Source: JAEUIE01 sp046350055 (GTDB taxonomy: Bacteria; Planctomycetota; Planctomycetia; Gemmatales; HRBIN36). Taken from it: a stretch of 64,000 nucleotides of DNA. The notes below the pieces were generated by a model. That model searched no databases. It saw nothing but the letters and a program-made list of their open reading frames with translations, and had not been told where the DNA came from. The DNA is taken from the NCBI GenBank assembly GCA_046350055.1, contig JAXMBC010000001.1, forward strand, positions 2,728,001-2,792,000. The letters are read 5' to 3'. Below are positions 40,605 through 49,653 of this stretch, piece after piece. A program made the position numbers and the translations under genes. Every line of letters starts with the position of its first letter. The first letter of the stretch is position 1.

Positions 40605-41537
40605 ATGCCCGATATATCGCAGTTGAACAAGCTTGCCCAGCACATCGGCACGTTTTATCTGGGTAAAGCTGAGTCCGTGCGCCTGGCCCTCGTCAGCATC
40701 CTTGCTGAGGGACACATCCTGGTGGAAGACGTGCCTGGTATTGGCAAGACGCTGCTGGCCCGCGTGCTGGCCAAAAGTCTGCGCTGCAGCTTTCACCGGG
40801 TGCAATTCACTCCCGATCTGCTGCCTAGCGATCTGACCGGTGCTGGTGTGTTCCATCAACCAACGGGGGAGTTTCAGTTCCGCCCCGGTCCAATCTTCGC
40901 CAACATGGTGCTGGCGGATGAAATCAATCGAGCCACGCCCCGCACCCAGTCGGCATTGCTGGAAGCCATGGGTGATGGTGCAGTGAGTGTGGACGGGCAG
41001 ACCCGCATGCTCGACCTGCCGTTCATCGTCATTGCCACACAGAACCCCTATGAGTTTGAAGGCACCTATGCCTTGCCAGAGAATCAATTGGATCGCTTCG
41101 CTGTCCGCATCCGGCTGGGGTATCCGCCTCGTGAAGTGGAACGGGCCATTCTGACCCAGCACCGTGATGGTGATCCGGCGGATCGGGTCTCCCCGATTCT
41201 GGAAAAGACCGACGTGATTGCCCTGCAAAAACAGGTGCGGAATGTCAAAGTGGACGACAGTGTGGCGGACTATCTGCTCTCTATTGCCGAAGCAACTCGT
41301 TCGCGGGATGACATCCATCTGGGAGTCAGTACTCGTGGTGCCCTGACCCATTACCGAGTGTCACAGGCTCACGCCCTGATCGATGGTCGCGATTATGTGA
41401 CGCCGGATGATGTAAAGAAAACAGCAGTCTGCGTGCTTGGCCATCGCATTGTTCCCAAGATGGCTTCCTCCACCTTGGTGGATGCTGGTGATGAGACCAT
41501 CGCCAATGTGCTGCAACGCCTTCCTGTGCCTCAGTAA
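40605..41537 (+). CDS. MoxR-family AAA+ ATPase (paired with DUF58)
   Basis: A 310-residue protein with Walker A 'VPGIGKT' (K48), Walker B 'LADEINR' (D105, E106), sensor 1 in 'IATQNPYEFEGT' and arginine-finger-type 'PENQLDRF'. MoxR ATPases act as chaperones that insert metals or activate partner complexes, commonly with von Willebrand factor proteins. The DUF58 gene follows after 11 bases, the usual arrangement. No strong Shine-Dalgarno is seen at the start. This protein is distinct from the second MoxR at 46609, which has no DUF58 neighbour. Confidence 0.95.
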   Translation: MPDISQLNKLAQHIGTFYLGKAESVRLALVSILAEGHILVEDVPGIGKTLLARVLAKSLRCSFHRVQFTPDLLPSDLTGAGVFHQPTGEFQFRPGPIFANMVLADEINRATPRTQSALLEAMGDGAVSVDGQTRMLDLPFIVIATQNPYEFEGTYALPENQLDRFAVRIRLGYPPREVERAILTQHRDGDPADRVSPILEKTDVIALQKQVRNVKVDDSVADYLLSIAEATRSRDDIHLGVSTRGALTHYRVSQAHALIDGRDYVTPDDVKKTAVCVLGHRIVPKMASSTLVDAGDETIANVLQRLPVPQ

Positions 41538-41548
41538 AGCTGCTCAAC

Positions 41549-42928
41549 ATGATCGAACAACTGAGTAGCATCTGGAAACGATTAGACCGGTCGCTGGAGA
41601 GACGCTCCTGGGCACCGACGGCAGAAGGACTGCTCTGGTTCATTCTCACGCTGCTGATCCTGATTCAGGGACTTGCACGCGGGTTTAACCTGGTAATCTT
41701 CATTGCTGCGTTTCTGCTCTCCATGTGGCTTGTGAATATGCTGGCCACGTTGATCAGTGGTCGCAGGCTGAAGCGGCTCAAGGCGAGAAGACGGTTGCTG
41801 GGCCTTGTCCATGTGGGCACACCTGTGATGGCCAGTCTGGAGATTGAAAACCCCAGCTACAATCGTAACCATGGTATCCGCATGATCGATGCGGGCAGCG
41901 ACCATGCCCATCGCTTTGGCATCGGTCAAATGGAGCCCTTCCAGACACAGGAAATCAAATATCAGATTGTTCCGCGTCGTCGCGGGGTCTATCGCTGGCA
42001 GCCCCTGCAGCTGAGCACAGCATACCCTTTCGGCCTGGCGCGACGCATGATTCACCGTGCGACCGTGGAACGGGAAACGATTGTTCATCCCATGCTGGGG
42101 CAACTCGATATCAATCAGTTCCAGCGATGGTTGCGTCACAGCCAGCGTGTGGCAGCCATGCAGACAAGAGCACGGGCACGACGATCTGCTGCACCAGCAG
42201 ACTTCTATGGCATTCGCAATTATCGTCCTGGCGACAGTCCACGCTGGATTCACCACCGCACGACGGCTCGTGTGGGCATCCCCATGGTCCGCGAATTTGA
42301 AGAGCCTCCTCAGGATCATATCACCGTCATTCTCGAAGCCTGGCTGCCCAGCAGTGAGAAGGACATTCAGACCGAGTGGCAGAAGAACTATCAGAAACAT
42401 GCGAAGCAGCTGCGCCGGGAACACAAAACCTATGGCAAACCGACGCCCGCAGAGCAGGCAGAGGAAATCGCTATCCTCACCGCCCAGGCTGGTGTAACGG
42501 CGATTCCACTCGATCTGGTAGAGCAGGCTGTCAGCCTGGCTGCTACGCTCAGCCATACCTGGACACGCAAGCTGGGTTCCAACATGACGCTGGGCATCAT
42601 CGATGCGGCAAGTGCATCGCTGCCTTGCATGGTGGAATGTGGCCCCACCATGCGGCAGTTGCTGCCACTGATGGATCGACTTTCACAAATAGAAGCGTCT
42701 GTTGATCCAGATCCTACCCAGCTGCTCAACGAACTGAAGCACCACTCGCTGGGTACGGGTTCGATCCTGCTGATCTCCACCCGACCCAGCCCGATGGCAG
42801 AGCAACTGAGTCGCTTACTTAATAAGCCCGTGCAGTTGCTGGATGTGTCGCAACACCATCTCGTAAAGAGTTTCTTTTCCACACAGGCACGGGCTGTGAT
42901 GACTTCCTCACAGACCAGATTACTTTGA
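41549..42928 (+). CDS. DUF58 membrane protein, partner of MoxR
   Basis: A 459-residue protein with two N-terminal helices (about 30-70: 'LLWFILTLLILIQGLARGFNLVIFIAAFLLSMWLVNMLATLI'), a periplasmic-type beta region and the DUF58 signature 'ADFYGIRNYRPGDSPRWIHHRTTARVGIPMVREFEEP' (about 215-250). The C-terminal part resembles a von Willebrand-like domain. DUF58 and MoxR proteins form a conserved pair that is thought to assist assembly of membrane complexes. An insertion-like Lys/Glu-rich stretch lies around 265-300. The last nine bases overlap the convergent lipoprotein gene. Confidence 0.92.
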   Translation: MIEQLSSIWKRLDRSLERRSWAPTAEGLLWFILTLLILIQGLARGFNLVIFIAAFLLSMWLVNMLATLISGRRLKRLKARRRLLGLVHVGTPVMASLEIENPSYNRNHGIRMIDAGSDHAHRFGIGQMEPFQTQEIKYQIVPRRRGVYRWQPLQLSTAYPFGLARRMIHRATVERETIVHPMLGQLDINQFQRWLRHSQRVAAMQTRARARRSAAPADFYGIRNYRPGDSPRWIHHRTTARVGIPMVREFEEPPQDHITVILEAWLPSSEKDIQTEWQKNYQKHAKQLRREHKTYGKPTPAEQAEEIAILTAQAGVTAIPLDLVEQAVSLAATLSHTWTRKLGSNMTLGIIDAASASLPCMVECGPTMRQLLPLMDRLSQIEASVDPDPTQLLNELKHHSLGTGSILLISTRPSPMAEQLSRLLNKPVQLLDVSQHHLVKSFFSTQARAVMTSSQTRLL

Positions 42929-43393
42929 GGGAGGCGGAGGCGTGGTCTCACCGGTTATGGGAGCGACGATCATCTGTTCGACCCGCAACTGCCGGTAGAT
43001 CTCGTTCAGTCTCTGGAAGATCTGATTCGTTTTTACCGGATCCTGAGCAGCACTGGCTGCCTTGAGCTGATCCGCATTGTCGCTGAAATCTTTGGTAAGG
43101 GTGACGAGTTTGGCGCGTTGTGCTTCGGTGGCATTGGGCAGTGGCAGTTTGCCCAGGTAGCTGCCTGTTTCTTTCAAAGCGACACTCGCCAGTTCCAGGT
43201 CCTTCCAGCGGTCGCTGTAGTAGAACTCGTGGGCGGCGTTGATCTGCGACTTGCCCCGGGCCATGAGTTCCCCCATGGTAGGAATCACTTCTGGTGCAAG
43301 AGGCGTGAGTGATGCACGTTCAGCCGACTGGCAGCCACTCAGAATACAAAGTACGAAGAGAGTAAGTGAGCGAGCGGATACTGTTCGAACCAT
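42920..43393 (-). CDS. Hypothetical lipoprotein
   Basis: A 157-residue protein from ATG 43393 (AGGTGG upstream; the GTG at 43402 adds three residues). The N-terminus has a lipobox 'LCILSGC'. The mature part is helical: 'TMGELMARGKSQINAAHEFYYSDRWKDLELASVALKETGSYLG' and 'DQLKAASAAQDPVKTNQIFQRLNEIYRQLR', with a Pro-rich end. This resembles small four-helix periplasmic proteins, loosely like cytochrome c-prime or imelysin-type bundles, but no heme motif is present. The 3' end overlaps the DUF58 gene by nine bases. Confidence 0.72.
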   Translation of the reverse strand: MVRTVSARSLTLFVLCILSGCQSAERASLTPLAPEVIPTMGELMARGKSQINAAHEFYYSDRWKDLELASVALKETGSYLGKLPLPNATEAQRAKLVTLTKDFSDNADQLKAASAAQDPVKTNQIFQRLNEIYRQLRVEQMIVAPITGETTPPPPSK

Positions 43394-43431
43394 GGCAACC
43401 ACCTGGGATGGGCCAGTCCGAACGGAGCGGG

Positions 43432-43644
43432 TTACTTTCCCGCAGCTACGCTGGGACTGGCGTAATGCGAATCCGACGTGGTCGCATAGATGTCCCGGGG
43501 CCGCTTGCGTTCAGCATCCGTGCACAAGAGGGGATCATCCGACCGACGTGGCGGGTTCGACCAGGCGGAAGATTTGCCCCACTGACAACCCACGGTGAAG
43601 ACTGACAACATCCCAAGGCAGAGGATCACGCGGGTTCGCAGCAT
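43432..43644 (-). CDS. Small lipoprotein
   Basis: A 70-residue protein with a signal peptide and lipobox 'VFTVGC' (Cys20), then a short hydrophilic tail 'QWGKSSAWSNPPRRSDDPLLC', which holds a second cysteine (C41). AAGGGGG lies eight bases before the ATG, with a strong hairpin just beyond it. It stands divergent from tatC and upstream of the larger lipoprotein gene, with which it may form an operon (39 bases apart). No family recognised. Confidence 0.6.
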   Translation of the reverse strand: MLRTRVILCLGMLSVFTVGCQWGKSSAWSNPPRRSDDPLLCTDAERKRPRDIYATTSDSHYASPSVAAGK

Positions 43645-43995
43645 GGCAGATGCCCCCTTGGATTCCCTTACTACTGCCCCCGCAGTAGTAACAGAATCGT
43701 GGCTCTACCCAACCATGCGCCATTGTCGCCGACAGGTATAGGTAAAGTCCAGAGGCTGGATCACATTTTGCAGCAGGAGCCTGTTCCATCGCGTCGACGT
43801 GGTGCATACGGTACAGGTTGTAAGGGCTGTAGGATCGTCAACGTTTGCCCAGTCTCGCCATTTCCACTCATGTATTTCATCCGGCCGCACGCGACTGACT
43901 TCTAACTTCTCATCACCGCACATGTACATCGTCTGCGTGGTTCCTATCTTGAAGTATGCAGACGTGCAGGCCCTCCATCCTGAGTTCGCAACTTC
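43645..43995. other. 351-base divergent region between the small lipoprotein and tatC
   Basis: It holds the hairpin at 43661-43698. The rest (43699-43995) has no protein-like frame and no clear promoter for tatC that I can identify by eye. Confidence 0.5.
43661..43698. promoter_or_regulatory. Strong hairpin in the leader of the small lipoprotein gene
   Basis: TTACTACTGC (43668-43677) pairs perfectly with GCAGTAGTAA (43682-43691) around a CCCC loop; a 2x2 internal loop separates this from an outer GATTC/GAATC pair (43661-43665, 43694-43698). It lies directly upstream of the ribosome binding site of the lipoprotein, so it may control its translation or be a regulator's site. Confidence 0.5.
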
Positions 43996-45078
43996 ATGTT
44001 GTTTGGCAAGCGTGTTACGCCGGTTTACGATGACGACTTCTTTGCCGACACGCGGATGTCGTTCGGCGAGCACATCGAAGATCTGCGCTCGCATCTCATT
44101 CGCGCTCTCAAATGGTTCTGCCTGGGCTTGATTCTCGGTTTTGTCGTTGCCAAGCCGATGCTGAACTACATCACGGCCCCGGTGAACAAAGCCATCAAGG
44201 ACTTTTACAAGGAACGTCGAAAGACTGTCGGCGAAGGCGTAGAAGATCCTGCACATCGCCTGAACAATCCAATTAACCTGAAGTTTGAAATCCCGCCCGA
44301 TGACATCCTGAAACTGGCACGTCGCATGTTGCCCCAGGCTCAGTTGCCCGAGAAGGCGCCAGAAGGGGCAAGTCCCGAACCGATCACCCTGAAGTTGCTC
44401 AACCCGGCTGCTCTCACCGTGCATGAGGTGGAGACGCTGAAAGAGGTTGACCATAGTGACAATCTGACCGCGCTGAGTGCCACCGAAGCATTTGTCGTCT
44501 GGATGATGGTCGGCCTCGTTCTCGGCCTGATTATCAGCAGCCCGATGATCCTCTACGAATTGTGGGCGTTCGTCGCGGCAGGGCTTTATCCGCACGAGCG
44601 GAAATATGTGTATTACCTGCTGCCTACCAGTATCGGGTTGTTTCTGGGTGGTGTGCTGGTGTGTCAGATTTTTGTGATGCCGGCGGCGCTCGAAGCATTG
44701 TTTTCATTCAATGCCTGGCTGGAGATTGATCCCGAACTTCGGCTGCGGGAATGGCTCGGCTTTGCCATCATGATGCCGCTCATTACTGGTGTCTGCTTCC
44801 AGACTCCGCTTGTCATGCTCTTTCTTGGAAAGATAGGCGTCTTTACATCTGCAGATTTCCTCTCGAAGTGGAGGATCGCGATATTCATTCTCCTGATCTT
44901 TGCCGCTGTGGTGAGCCCTTCCGTTGATGCAGTGAGCTTGTTCATCCTCTGGATCCCGATGTGCGGGCTCTACTTCCTGGGCATCTTCATGGTGAAGATG
45001 GTCGAGAAGCAACGGGAAGAAGTGCAACAAGAGGAACAGGTGGATGAAGTGCCCTTCGACCCGGATATGATGAAGTAA
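43996..45078 (+). CDS. tatC: Sec-independent protein translocase TatC, with an enlarged first periplasmic loop
   Basis: A 360-residue membrane protein; TatC proteins are usually about 250 residues. The conserved amphipathic start 'MSFGEHIEDLRSHLIRAL' is at 21-38, helix 1 at 40-57. About 100 residues, rich in Lys/Glu/Pro, are inserted between helices 1 and 2, after which 'ATEAFVVWMMVGLVLGLIISSPMILYELWAFVAAGLYPHERK' is typical. The glutamate of the 'F-E-x-P' motif is Gln here ('GVCFQTPLVML'). TatC with TatA/B moves folded proteins with twin-arginine signals. The next gene has such a signal. tatA/tatB are not in the window. Confidence 0.94.
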   Translation: MLFGKRVTPVYDDDFFADTRMSFGEHIEDLRSHLIRALKWFCLGLILGFVVAKPMLNYITAPVNKAIKDFYKERRKTVGEGVEDPAHRLNNPINLKFEIPPDDILKLARRMLPQAQLPEKAPEGASPEPITLKLLNPAALTVHEVETLKEVDHSDNLTALSATEAFVVWMMVGLVLGLIISSPMILYELWAFVAAGLYPHERKYVYYLLPTSIGLFLGGVLVCQIFVMPAALEALFSFNAWLEIDPELRLREWLGFAIMMPLITGVCFQTPLVMLFLGKIGVFTSADFLSKWRIAIFILLIFAAVVSPSVDAVSLFILWIPMCGLYFLGIFMVKMVEKQREEVQQEEQVDEVPFDPDMMK

Positions 45079-45171
45079 GGAAGTCTATAACACCTGACTA
45101 GCATTGCTGATTTCCCTTCTTTGCATGGGAATGTCACGGTAGACTGTAGTGGTATTCCTGGCGAGTATGGC

Positions 45172-46596
45172 ATGCATTCACCTATTCTCTCTTTGCAGCG
45201 TCGCAGCTTTTTGCAACATTCCGCCTATGGCCTGGGGGCGCTCGCTCTGGGCGACCTGCTGGGCTGGGCTTCCACGACTAAGGCTCAGGATGGCAAGCCT
45301 GCAGGGGTGTTGCACCAATTGCATCACCCGGCCAAGGCCAAGCGGGTCATTCACCTCTGCATGGCTGGTGGCCCTTCCCAGCATGAATCGTTTGACTGGA
45401 AGCCCAAGCTCAAGGAATTGAACGGGAAGCCTTTTCCCGACTCATTCACTAAAGGCCAGCAACTCGCACAGTTGCAGAATACCAAGCTCCTGGCTCGTGG
45501 TTCCTTCGCCAACTTCGCCAAACATGGCAAGTCAGGACAGGAAATATCCGAACTGTTCCCCTCCATCGCCCAGCATGCGGATGAGATTGCCATCATCCGC
45601 TCGATGCAGACAGAGCAGATTAATCATGACCCGGCTCATGCCTTCATGAACTCGGGGTCGATCATCAAAGGCCGACCCAGCATGGGTTCCTGGCTGCTGT
45701 ATGGACTGGGGGCAGAGACCGCGAATCTGCCCGGGTTCATCGTCCTCACTTCCACCAGCAAGGCGGGCGGAGCACAACCAGTCTCGGCCCGGCAGTGGTC
45801 CGCAGGGTTCCTCCCCAGCAAACACCAGGGCATTCTCTTTCAATCCAAGGGAGAAGCGGTTCACTATGTCGGCAGTCCGCCCGGCGTGTGCCAGAGTACT
45901 CAGCGACAGATCATCGATGAAATCCAGCGGATGAATGGCATCCTGGCTGAGGAAAAGCACGATCCGGAAATTGCCACCCGCATTGCCCAATACGAGCTGG
46001 CTTTCCGCATGCAGACGTCGGTGCCCGAGCTTACCGACTTCAGTAAGGAGCCAAAGAGCACGCTGGAGTTGTACGGTATCAAGGAACCAGGTGATGGCAG
46101 CTTTGCGTCCAACTGCCTGATGGCCCGGCGACTGGCGGAACGGGGAGTGCGGTTCATTCAACTCTACCATCGGGCCTGGGATCATCACGGCGAGATCGAA
46201 AAGAGCATGAAGATCGCTGCCAAGGATGTGGATCAGGCGAGTGCTGCATTGCTGACTGATTTGAAACAGCGTGGCATGCTTGATGATACCCTGGTGATCT
46301 GGGGCGGCGAGTTCGGCCGTACGCCGATGGGGCAGGGCAGTGGCCGCGATCACCACATCCTTTCGTTTGCCATCTGGATGGCTGGCGGTGGCGTCAAGGG
46401 AGGAGTAACTTATGGCAATACGGATGAGCTAGGCTACAGGTCAGTCGAAAACGTGGTGAACGTGCATGACCTGCATGCGACGATGCTGCATTTGTGCGGT
46501 ATCGATCACCAGCGGTTCAGCTTCAAGTATCAGGGCCTTGATATGCGACTGACCGGAGTGGAGCCATGCCGGGTGGTGAGGGAAGTGCTGGTCTAA
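45172..46596 (+). CDS. DUF1501 protein with twin-arginine signal
   Basis: A 474-residue protein from ATG 45172; the longer frame to 45121 lacks a ribosome site. 'LQRRSFLQHSAYGLGALALGDLL' is a twin-arginine signal, fitting the tatC gene directly upstream. The body is DUF1501: 'RVIHLCMAGGPSQHESFDWKPKL', 'DPAHAFMNSGSIIKGRPSMGSWLLYGL', 'RFIQLYHRAWDHHGEIE' and 'DTLVIWGGEFGRTPMGQG-SGRDHH', an alkaline-phosphatase-superfamily (sulfatase-like) fold. Substrate unknown. In planctomycetes it usually accompanies DUF1549/DUF1553 cytochromes; here that gene is 13 kb away. Confidence 0.93.
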   Translation: MHSPILSLQRRSFLQHSAYGLGALALGDLLGWASTTKAQDGKPAGVLHQLHHPAKAKRVIHLCMAGGPSQHESFDWKPKLKELNGKPFPDSFTKGQQLAQLQNTKLLARGSFANFAKHGKSGQEISELFPSIAQHADEIAIIRSMQTEQINHDPAHAFMNSGSIIKGRPSMGSWLLYGLGAETANLPGFIVLTSTSKAGGAQPVSARQWSAGFLPSKHQGILFQSKGEAVHYVGSPPGVCQSTQRQIIDEIQRMNGILAEEKHDPEIATRIAQYELAFRMQTSVPELTDFSKEPKSTLELYGIKEPGDGSFASNCLMARRLAERGVRFIQLYHRAWDHHGEIEKSMKIAAKDVDQASAALLTDLKQRGMLDDTLVIWGGEFGRTPMGQGSGRDHHILSFAIWMAGGGVKGGVTYGNTDELGYRSVENVVNVHDLHATMLHLCGIDHQRFSFKYQGLDMRLTGVEPCRVVREVLV

Positions 46597-46608
46597 GTAA
46601 TCAAGAAC

Positions 46609-47607
46609 CTAAGCCGCTTCCTTCATCGTCTCCGCTGTGCCTTCCAGCATCTGCTTGAGCAACTTATCCGATTCCATGCCTTCGGCCTGGGCTTCAAAGT
46701 TCAGCAGCACCCGGTGACGTAGTGCAGGCAGGTAGCACGTCTTGACATCCTCCAAGCTGACGTTGTACCGCCCCGCCAACAGGGCTCGCACTTTAGCGGC
46801 CAACACCAGCGACTGGGCACCGCGGGGGCTGGCTCCGCAGCGGATGAATTGATTGGCCAACGGGTGGGCATAGGGCCCCTTGGGATGTGTTGCCAGGATC
46901 AGACGGATCGCATAGTCCTGGATCGGCGGAGCGATCAATACTTCACGCACCAGGCTCTGGTATTTGAGGATCGTGTCGCCATCCATCACCTTGAAAGGCT
47001 TTGGTGCATCGCTCCTGGTGGTGCGATCCAGAATGAAGGCAATCTCTTCCCGGCTGCTATAGTTCACTACCAGCTTGAAGAAGAAGCGGTCGAGCTGGGC
47101 TTCGGGCAGAGGGTAGGTGCCTTCCTGTTCGATGGGGTTCTGCGTAGCCATCACGAAGAAAGGTTCCTCCAGGCGATGCTGGGTGCCTCCGACGGTCACG
47201 CAGTGTTCTTGCATGGCTTCCAGTAGTGCAGACTGAGTCTTGGGGGTGGCGCGATTGATTTCATCAGCCAGCACAATCTGGGCAAAGAGGGGGCCTTTCT
47301 GATATTGGAAGCTGCGTTTGCCGTGTTCGTTTTCGATGACGATGTTGGTGCCAATGATGTCGCTGGGCATCAGATCAGGGGTGAACTGGATGCGGCTGAA
47401 GTGGAGGTCGAGTACCTGGGCGAGCGTTCGGACGAGCAGGGTTTTCCCTAATCCCGGCACACCTTCGAGCAACACATGGCCACCCACGAACAGGCACGTC
47501 AGCACCCCTTCCACGATATCCTGATGGCCGACGATGACTTTGCCAATCTCGGATTGCACCTGGCGAAATGCCTGACGAAACTCATTGGCCCGCTGCTCTA
47601 GCGACAT
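46609..47607 (-). CDS. MoxR-family AAA+ ATPase (unpaired)
   Basis: A 332-residue protein with Walker A 'GVPGLGKT' (K55), Walker B 'VLADEINR' (D115, E116) and 'MATQNPIEQEGTYPLPEAQLDRFFFKL', the classic MoxR subfamily sequence. GGGAG six bases upstream supports the start. The C-terminal AAA lid contains 'GASPRGAQSLVLAAKVRALLAGR'. No DUF58 or von Willebrand gene lies next to it, so its partner is unknown; the copy at 40605 is the paired one. It is convergent with the DUF1501 gene, 12 bases away. Confidence 0.95.
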   Translation of the reverse strand: MSLEQRANEFRQAFRQVQSEIGKVIVGHQDIVEGVLTCLFVGGHVLLEGVPGLGKTLLVRTLAQVLDLHFSRIQFTPDLMPSDIIGTNIVIENEHGKRSFQYQKGPLFAQIVLADEINRATPKTQSALLEAMQEHCVTVGGTQHRLEEPFFVMATQNPIEQEGTYPLPEAQLDRFFFKLVVNYSSREEIAFILDRTTRSDAPKPFKVMDGDTILKYQSLVREVLIAPPIQDYAIRLILATHPKGPYAHPLANQFIRCGASPRGAQSLVLAAKVRALLAGRYNVSLEDVKTCYLPALRHRVLLNFEAQAEGMESDKLLKQMLEGTAETMKEAA

Positions 47608-47688
47608 ACTGCACTCCCATCGAATTTGACATTCACCCCAAGATACCGTGTGGCGGGGGGAGATGCTAACAGAAACTGCTTCACGAGT

Positions 47689-49638
47689 TCATGCATTGAA
47701 GATGCGCAACCCTGGACGATTCACGTCCTGACAGATGCGCTGGTAATCCCAGATGGCCAGTTCAAACAGCTGATTCTGCAATGCACGTGATAGGGGACCG
47801 GGGCGGGTGACGACAATCAGATGCTTGCGATCTGATGTGAAGGACAACCCAAGCACAGCAAGACTGCCGGGTAAGCGAAGCAGGGGCTGCGACACTCCAC
47901 AGTTCAAATCAAGCATAAAGATGTTGCCTGCCAGCCCCCCGTAGAGTAACCAGTTGCGTTCGGCGTCAAATGCCAATGCATTGACGTAGTTATTCGTCGT
48001 AACTGTTTCCCGAACGATAGATGCTGGTCCTTCGACCGAGACTGCCCAGCGTGGCCTGGGATATTCTTCCTGCGACTGTGCAATACTTTGCCATTCATAC
48101 ACACGCAAGCCATGGCTGGTGCCAACTGCTAGCAGCCCGAGTTCCGCACTGTAGCCCATGGCCATAATCTGCTCATTACTGTGCATGGGCAGCGTTCCTT
48201 CCTCTGCCAGCTGCTGTTTCGCCTTCATCTCCTGCACCATCTTGTCCATATTGTCAATCAACTGCTGGCGAAACTGCTCAGCATTCATCTCGGCACCAGG
48301 ATCCTTGCGGTTCTGCTGGAACTTCTCGAACATCTTTACCGTGGCATCCAGGCTCTTCGTATGCTCGGCGATGAGTTCCTGATAGTTGATGCTGCCCAGT
48401 GCCTGTTTTGTCATGAGCTGTTGTTGTCTGGCAACCATCTTGCTCTGTTCAGGATCGCCAACGATGAGCAATTGGCGTGCTTTCCCTGTTGTCAGTTTCA
48501 GCAGATGAACTTTGCCTGTGACCTCAGCAATCAAGACATAGCCATCGGGATGCATAGCTGCCGACTGAGCATTCGCGACTTTGATGGATGACCGTTTCTG
48601 CCCTGTTCCCACATCAGTGATGTGGCAATCGTCGCTCCCGAGTGTCACGAGGAGCGTATCATCCCCACTAAAGCCAGCCCATATCACCGCTCGCTCATGA
48701 GTTACGGTGTAGCAATGTGATTTGGTTTCGAGATTATAGACATCCGCTTTCCACTGCCCTGCGGCTTGCCCTACGGCCAGGTACTTTCCTGAGGAACTGG
48801 CTGCCAGCGTGTGAACGCTCAGTGGCACCTCCAGACCTGCAGGTCGTGGTACGTCCCAGGGAGGTTGATACCGGAGCAACGGAACTGTACCCTGCTGCAT
48901 GGCACTGCCCCAAGCAACGAGCAGCCCCCCTATACCATCACTGATATAGAAGGGCTGATGCGGAAATGGTTTGCCAGGACGGGTCTCCCAAACGAGCAGC
49001 TTGCCAGCGGAACGCAGATCCTCCTTGATGGCATCGATCTCGACGTTCTGCACTTTCTGCCTGTTCAGATTCGATTCCGCTTCGGGTATGTGGACAAAGT
49101 CCTTCCAACCCTCGGCATCGTTCTCGTCTTCCTCCTCCAGCAAGTACTCGTAGGCCGTCATCGCATTGGGCAATTCCAGAAGGCCGACAAACTCTTCCAG
49201 GGAACCGTCGGCAAACACAGGCCTCTCGGATGTCAGCAGTGCCTTCATGGCGTCGAGGCGATCCGGAGAGGGTAGCAGATACTGCCATGTTGCCGGCTGA
49301 CCTCGCAGCTTTGCTTTCTTCTGGGCCGAGACAGGGCCAAAGTAATCGGGGATCGAGTTGTACTCGTCCACGATCTTCCCCTGGCTGAAGACGGTGTAGA
49401 AGAAGATGTCACTATCGTGCACACCAAGATGGATAGCATCTCCTCCAAGCAGCTTGGCTAATGCCTTGGGTTCTTGGTCGCCTTGTCCGTTGTTCTCCGG
49501 ATAGACACCGACCCAGCCCCGGAGTGCTGGTCCAACCAGGAAACGTGCCTTGGATTTCTTCGCTACCTTGCCGACAGCAGCGAGCACGGCGTCTCGATCG
49601 TCGGTACGGAAGTGAACAGAACCGTAGTGTGCGCCCAT
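47689..49638 (-). CDS. Cytoplasmic WD40-like propeller protein with a unique N-terminus
   Basis: A 649-residue protein without a signal peptide. The first 200 residues ('HYGSVHFRTDDRDAVLAAVGKVAKKSKARFLVGPALRGWVGVYPEN') form an alpha/beta unit I do not recognise. About 260-640 look like a WD40/YVTN-type propeller ('HTLAASSSGKYLAVGQAAGQWKADVYNLETKSHCY', 'VNALAFDAERNWLLYGGLAGNIFMLDL'). A Gln/Lys/Glu-rich coiled-coil insert interrupts the propeller at about 410-490. The gene follows the RCK-pore-RCK gene by 15 bases on the same strand, so the two are probably one operon. Confidence 0.78.
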   Translation of the reverse strand: MGAHYGSVHFRTDDRDAVLAAVGKVAKKSKARFLVGPALRGWVGVYPENNGQGDQEPKALAKLLGGDAIHLGVHDSDIFFYTVFSQGKIVDEYNSIPDYFGPVSAQKKAKLRGQPATWQYLLPSPDRLDAMKALLTSERPVFADGSLEEFVGLLELPNAMTAYEYLLEEEDENDAEGWKDFVHIPEAESNLNRQKVQNVEIDAIKEDLRSAGKLLVWETRPGKPFPHQPFYISDGIGGLLVAWGSAMQQGTVPLLRYQPPWDVPRPAGLEVPLSVHTLAASSSGKYLAVGQAAGQWKADVYNLETKSHCYTVTHERAVIWAGFSGDDTLLVTLGSDDCHITDVGTGQKRSSIKVANAQSAAMHPDGYVLIAEVTGKVHLLKLTTGKARQLLIVGDPEQSKMVARQQQLMTKQALGSINYQELIAEHTKSLDATVKMFEKFQQNRKDPGAEMNAEQFRQQLIDNMDKMVQEMKAKQQLAEEGTLPMHSNEQIMAMGYSAELGLLAVGTSHGLRVYEWQSIAQSQEEYPRPRWAVSVEGPASIVRETVTTNNYVNALAFDAERNWLLYGGLAGNIFMLDLNCGVSQPLLRLPGSLAVLGLSFTSDRKHLIVVTRPGPLSRALQNQLFELAIWDYQRICQDVNRPGLRIFNA

Positions 49639-49653
49639 GGTTCATCTCGAAAG

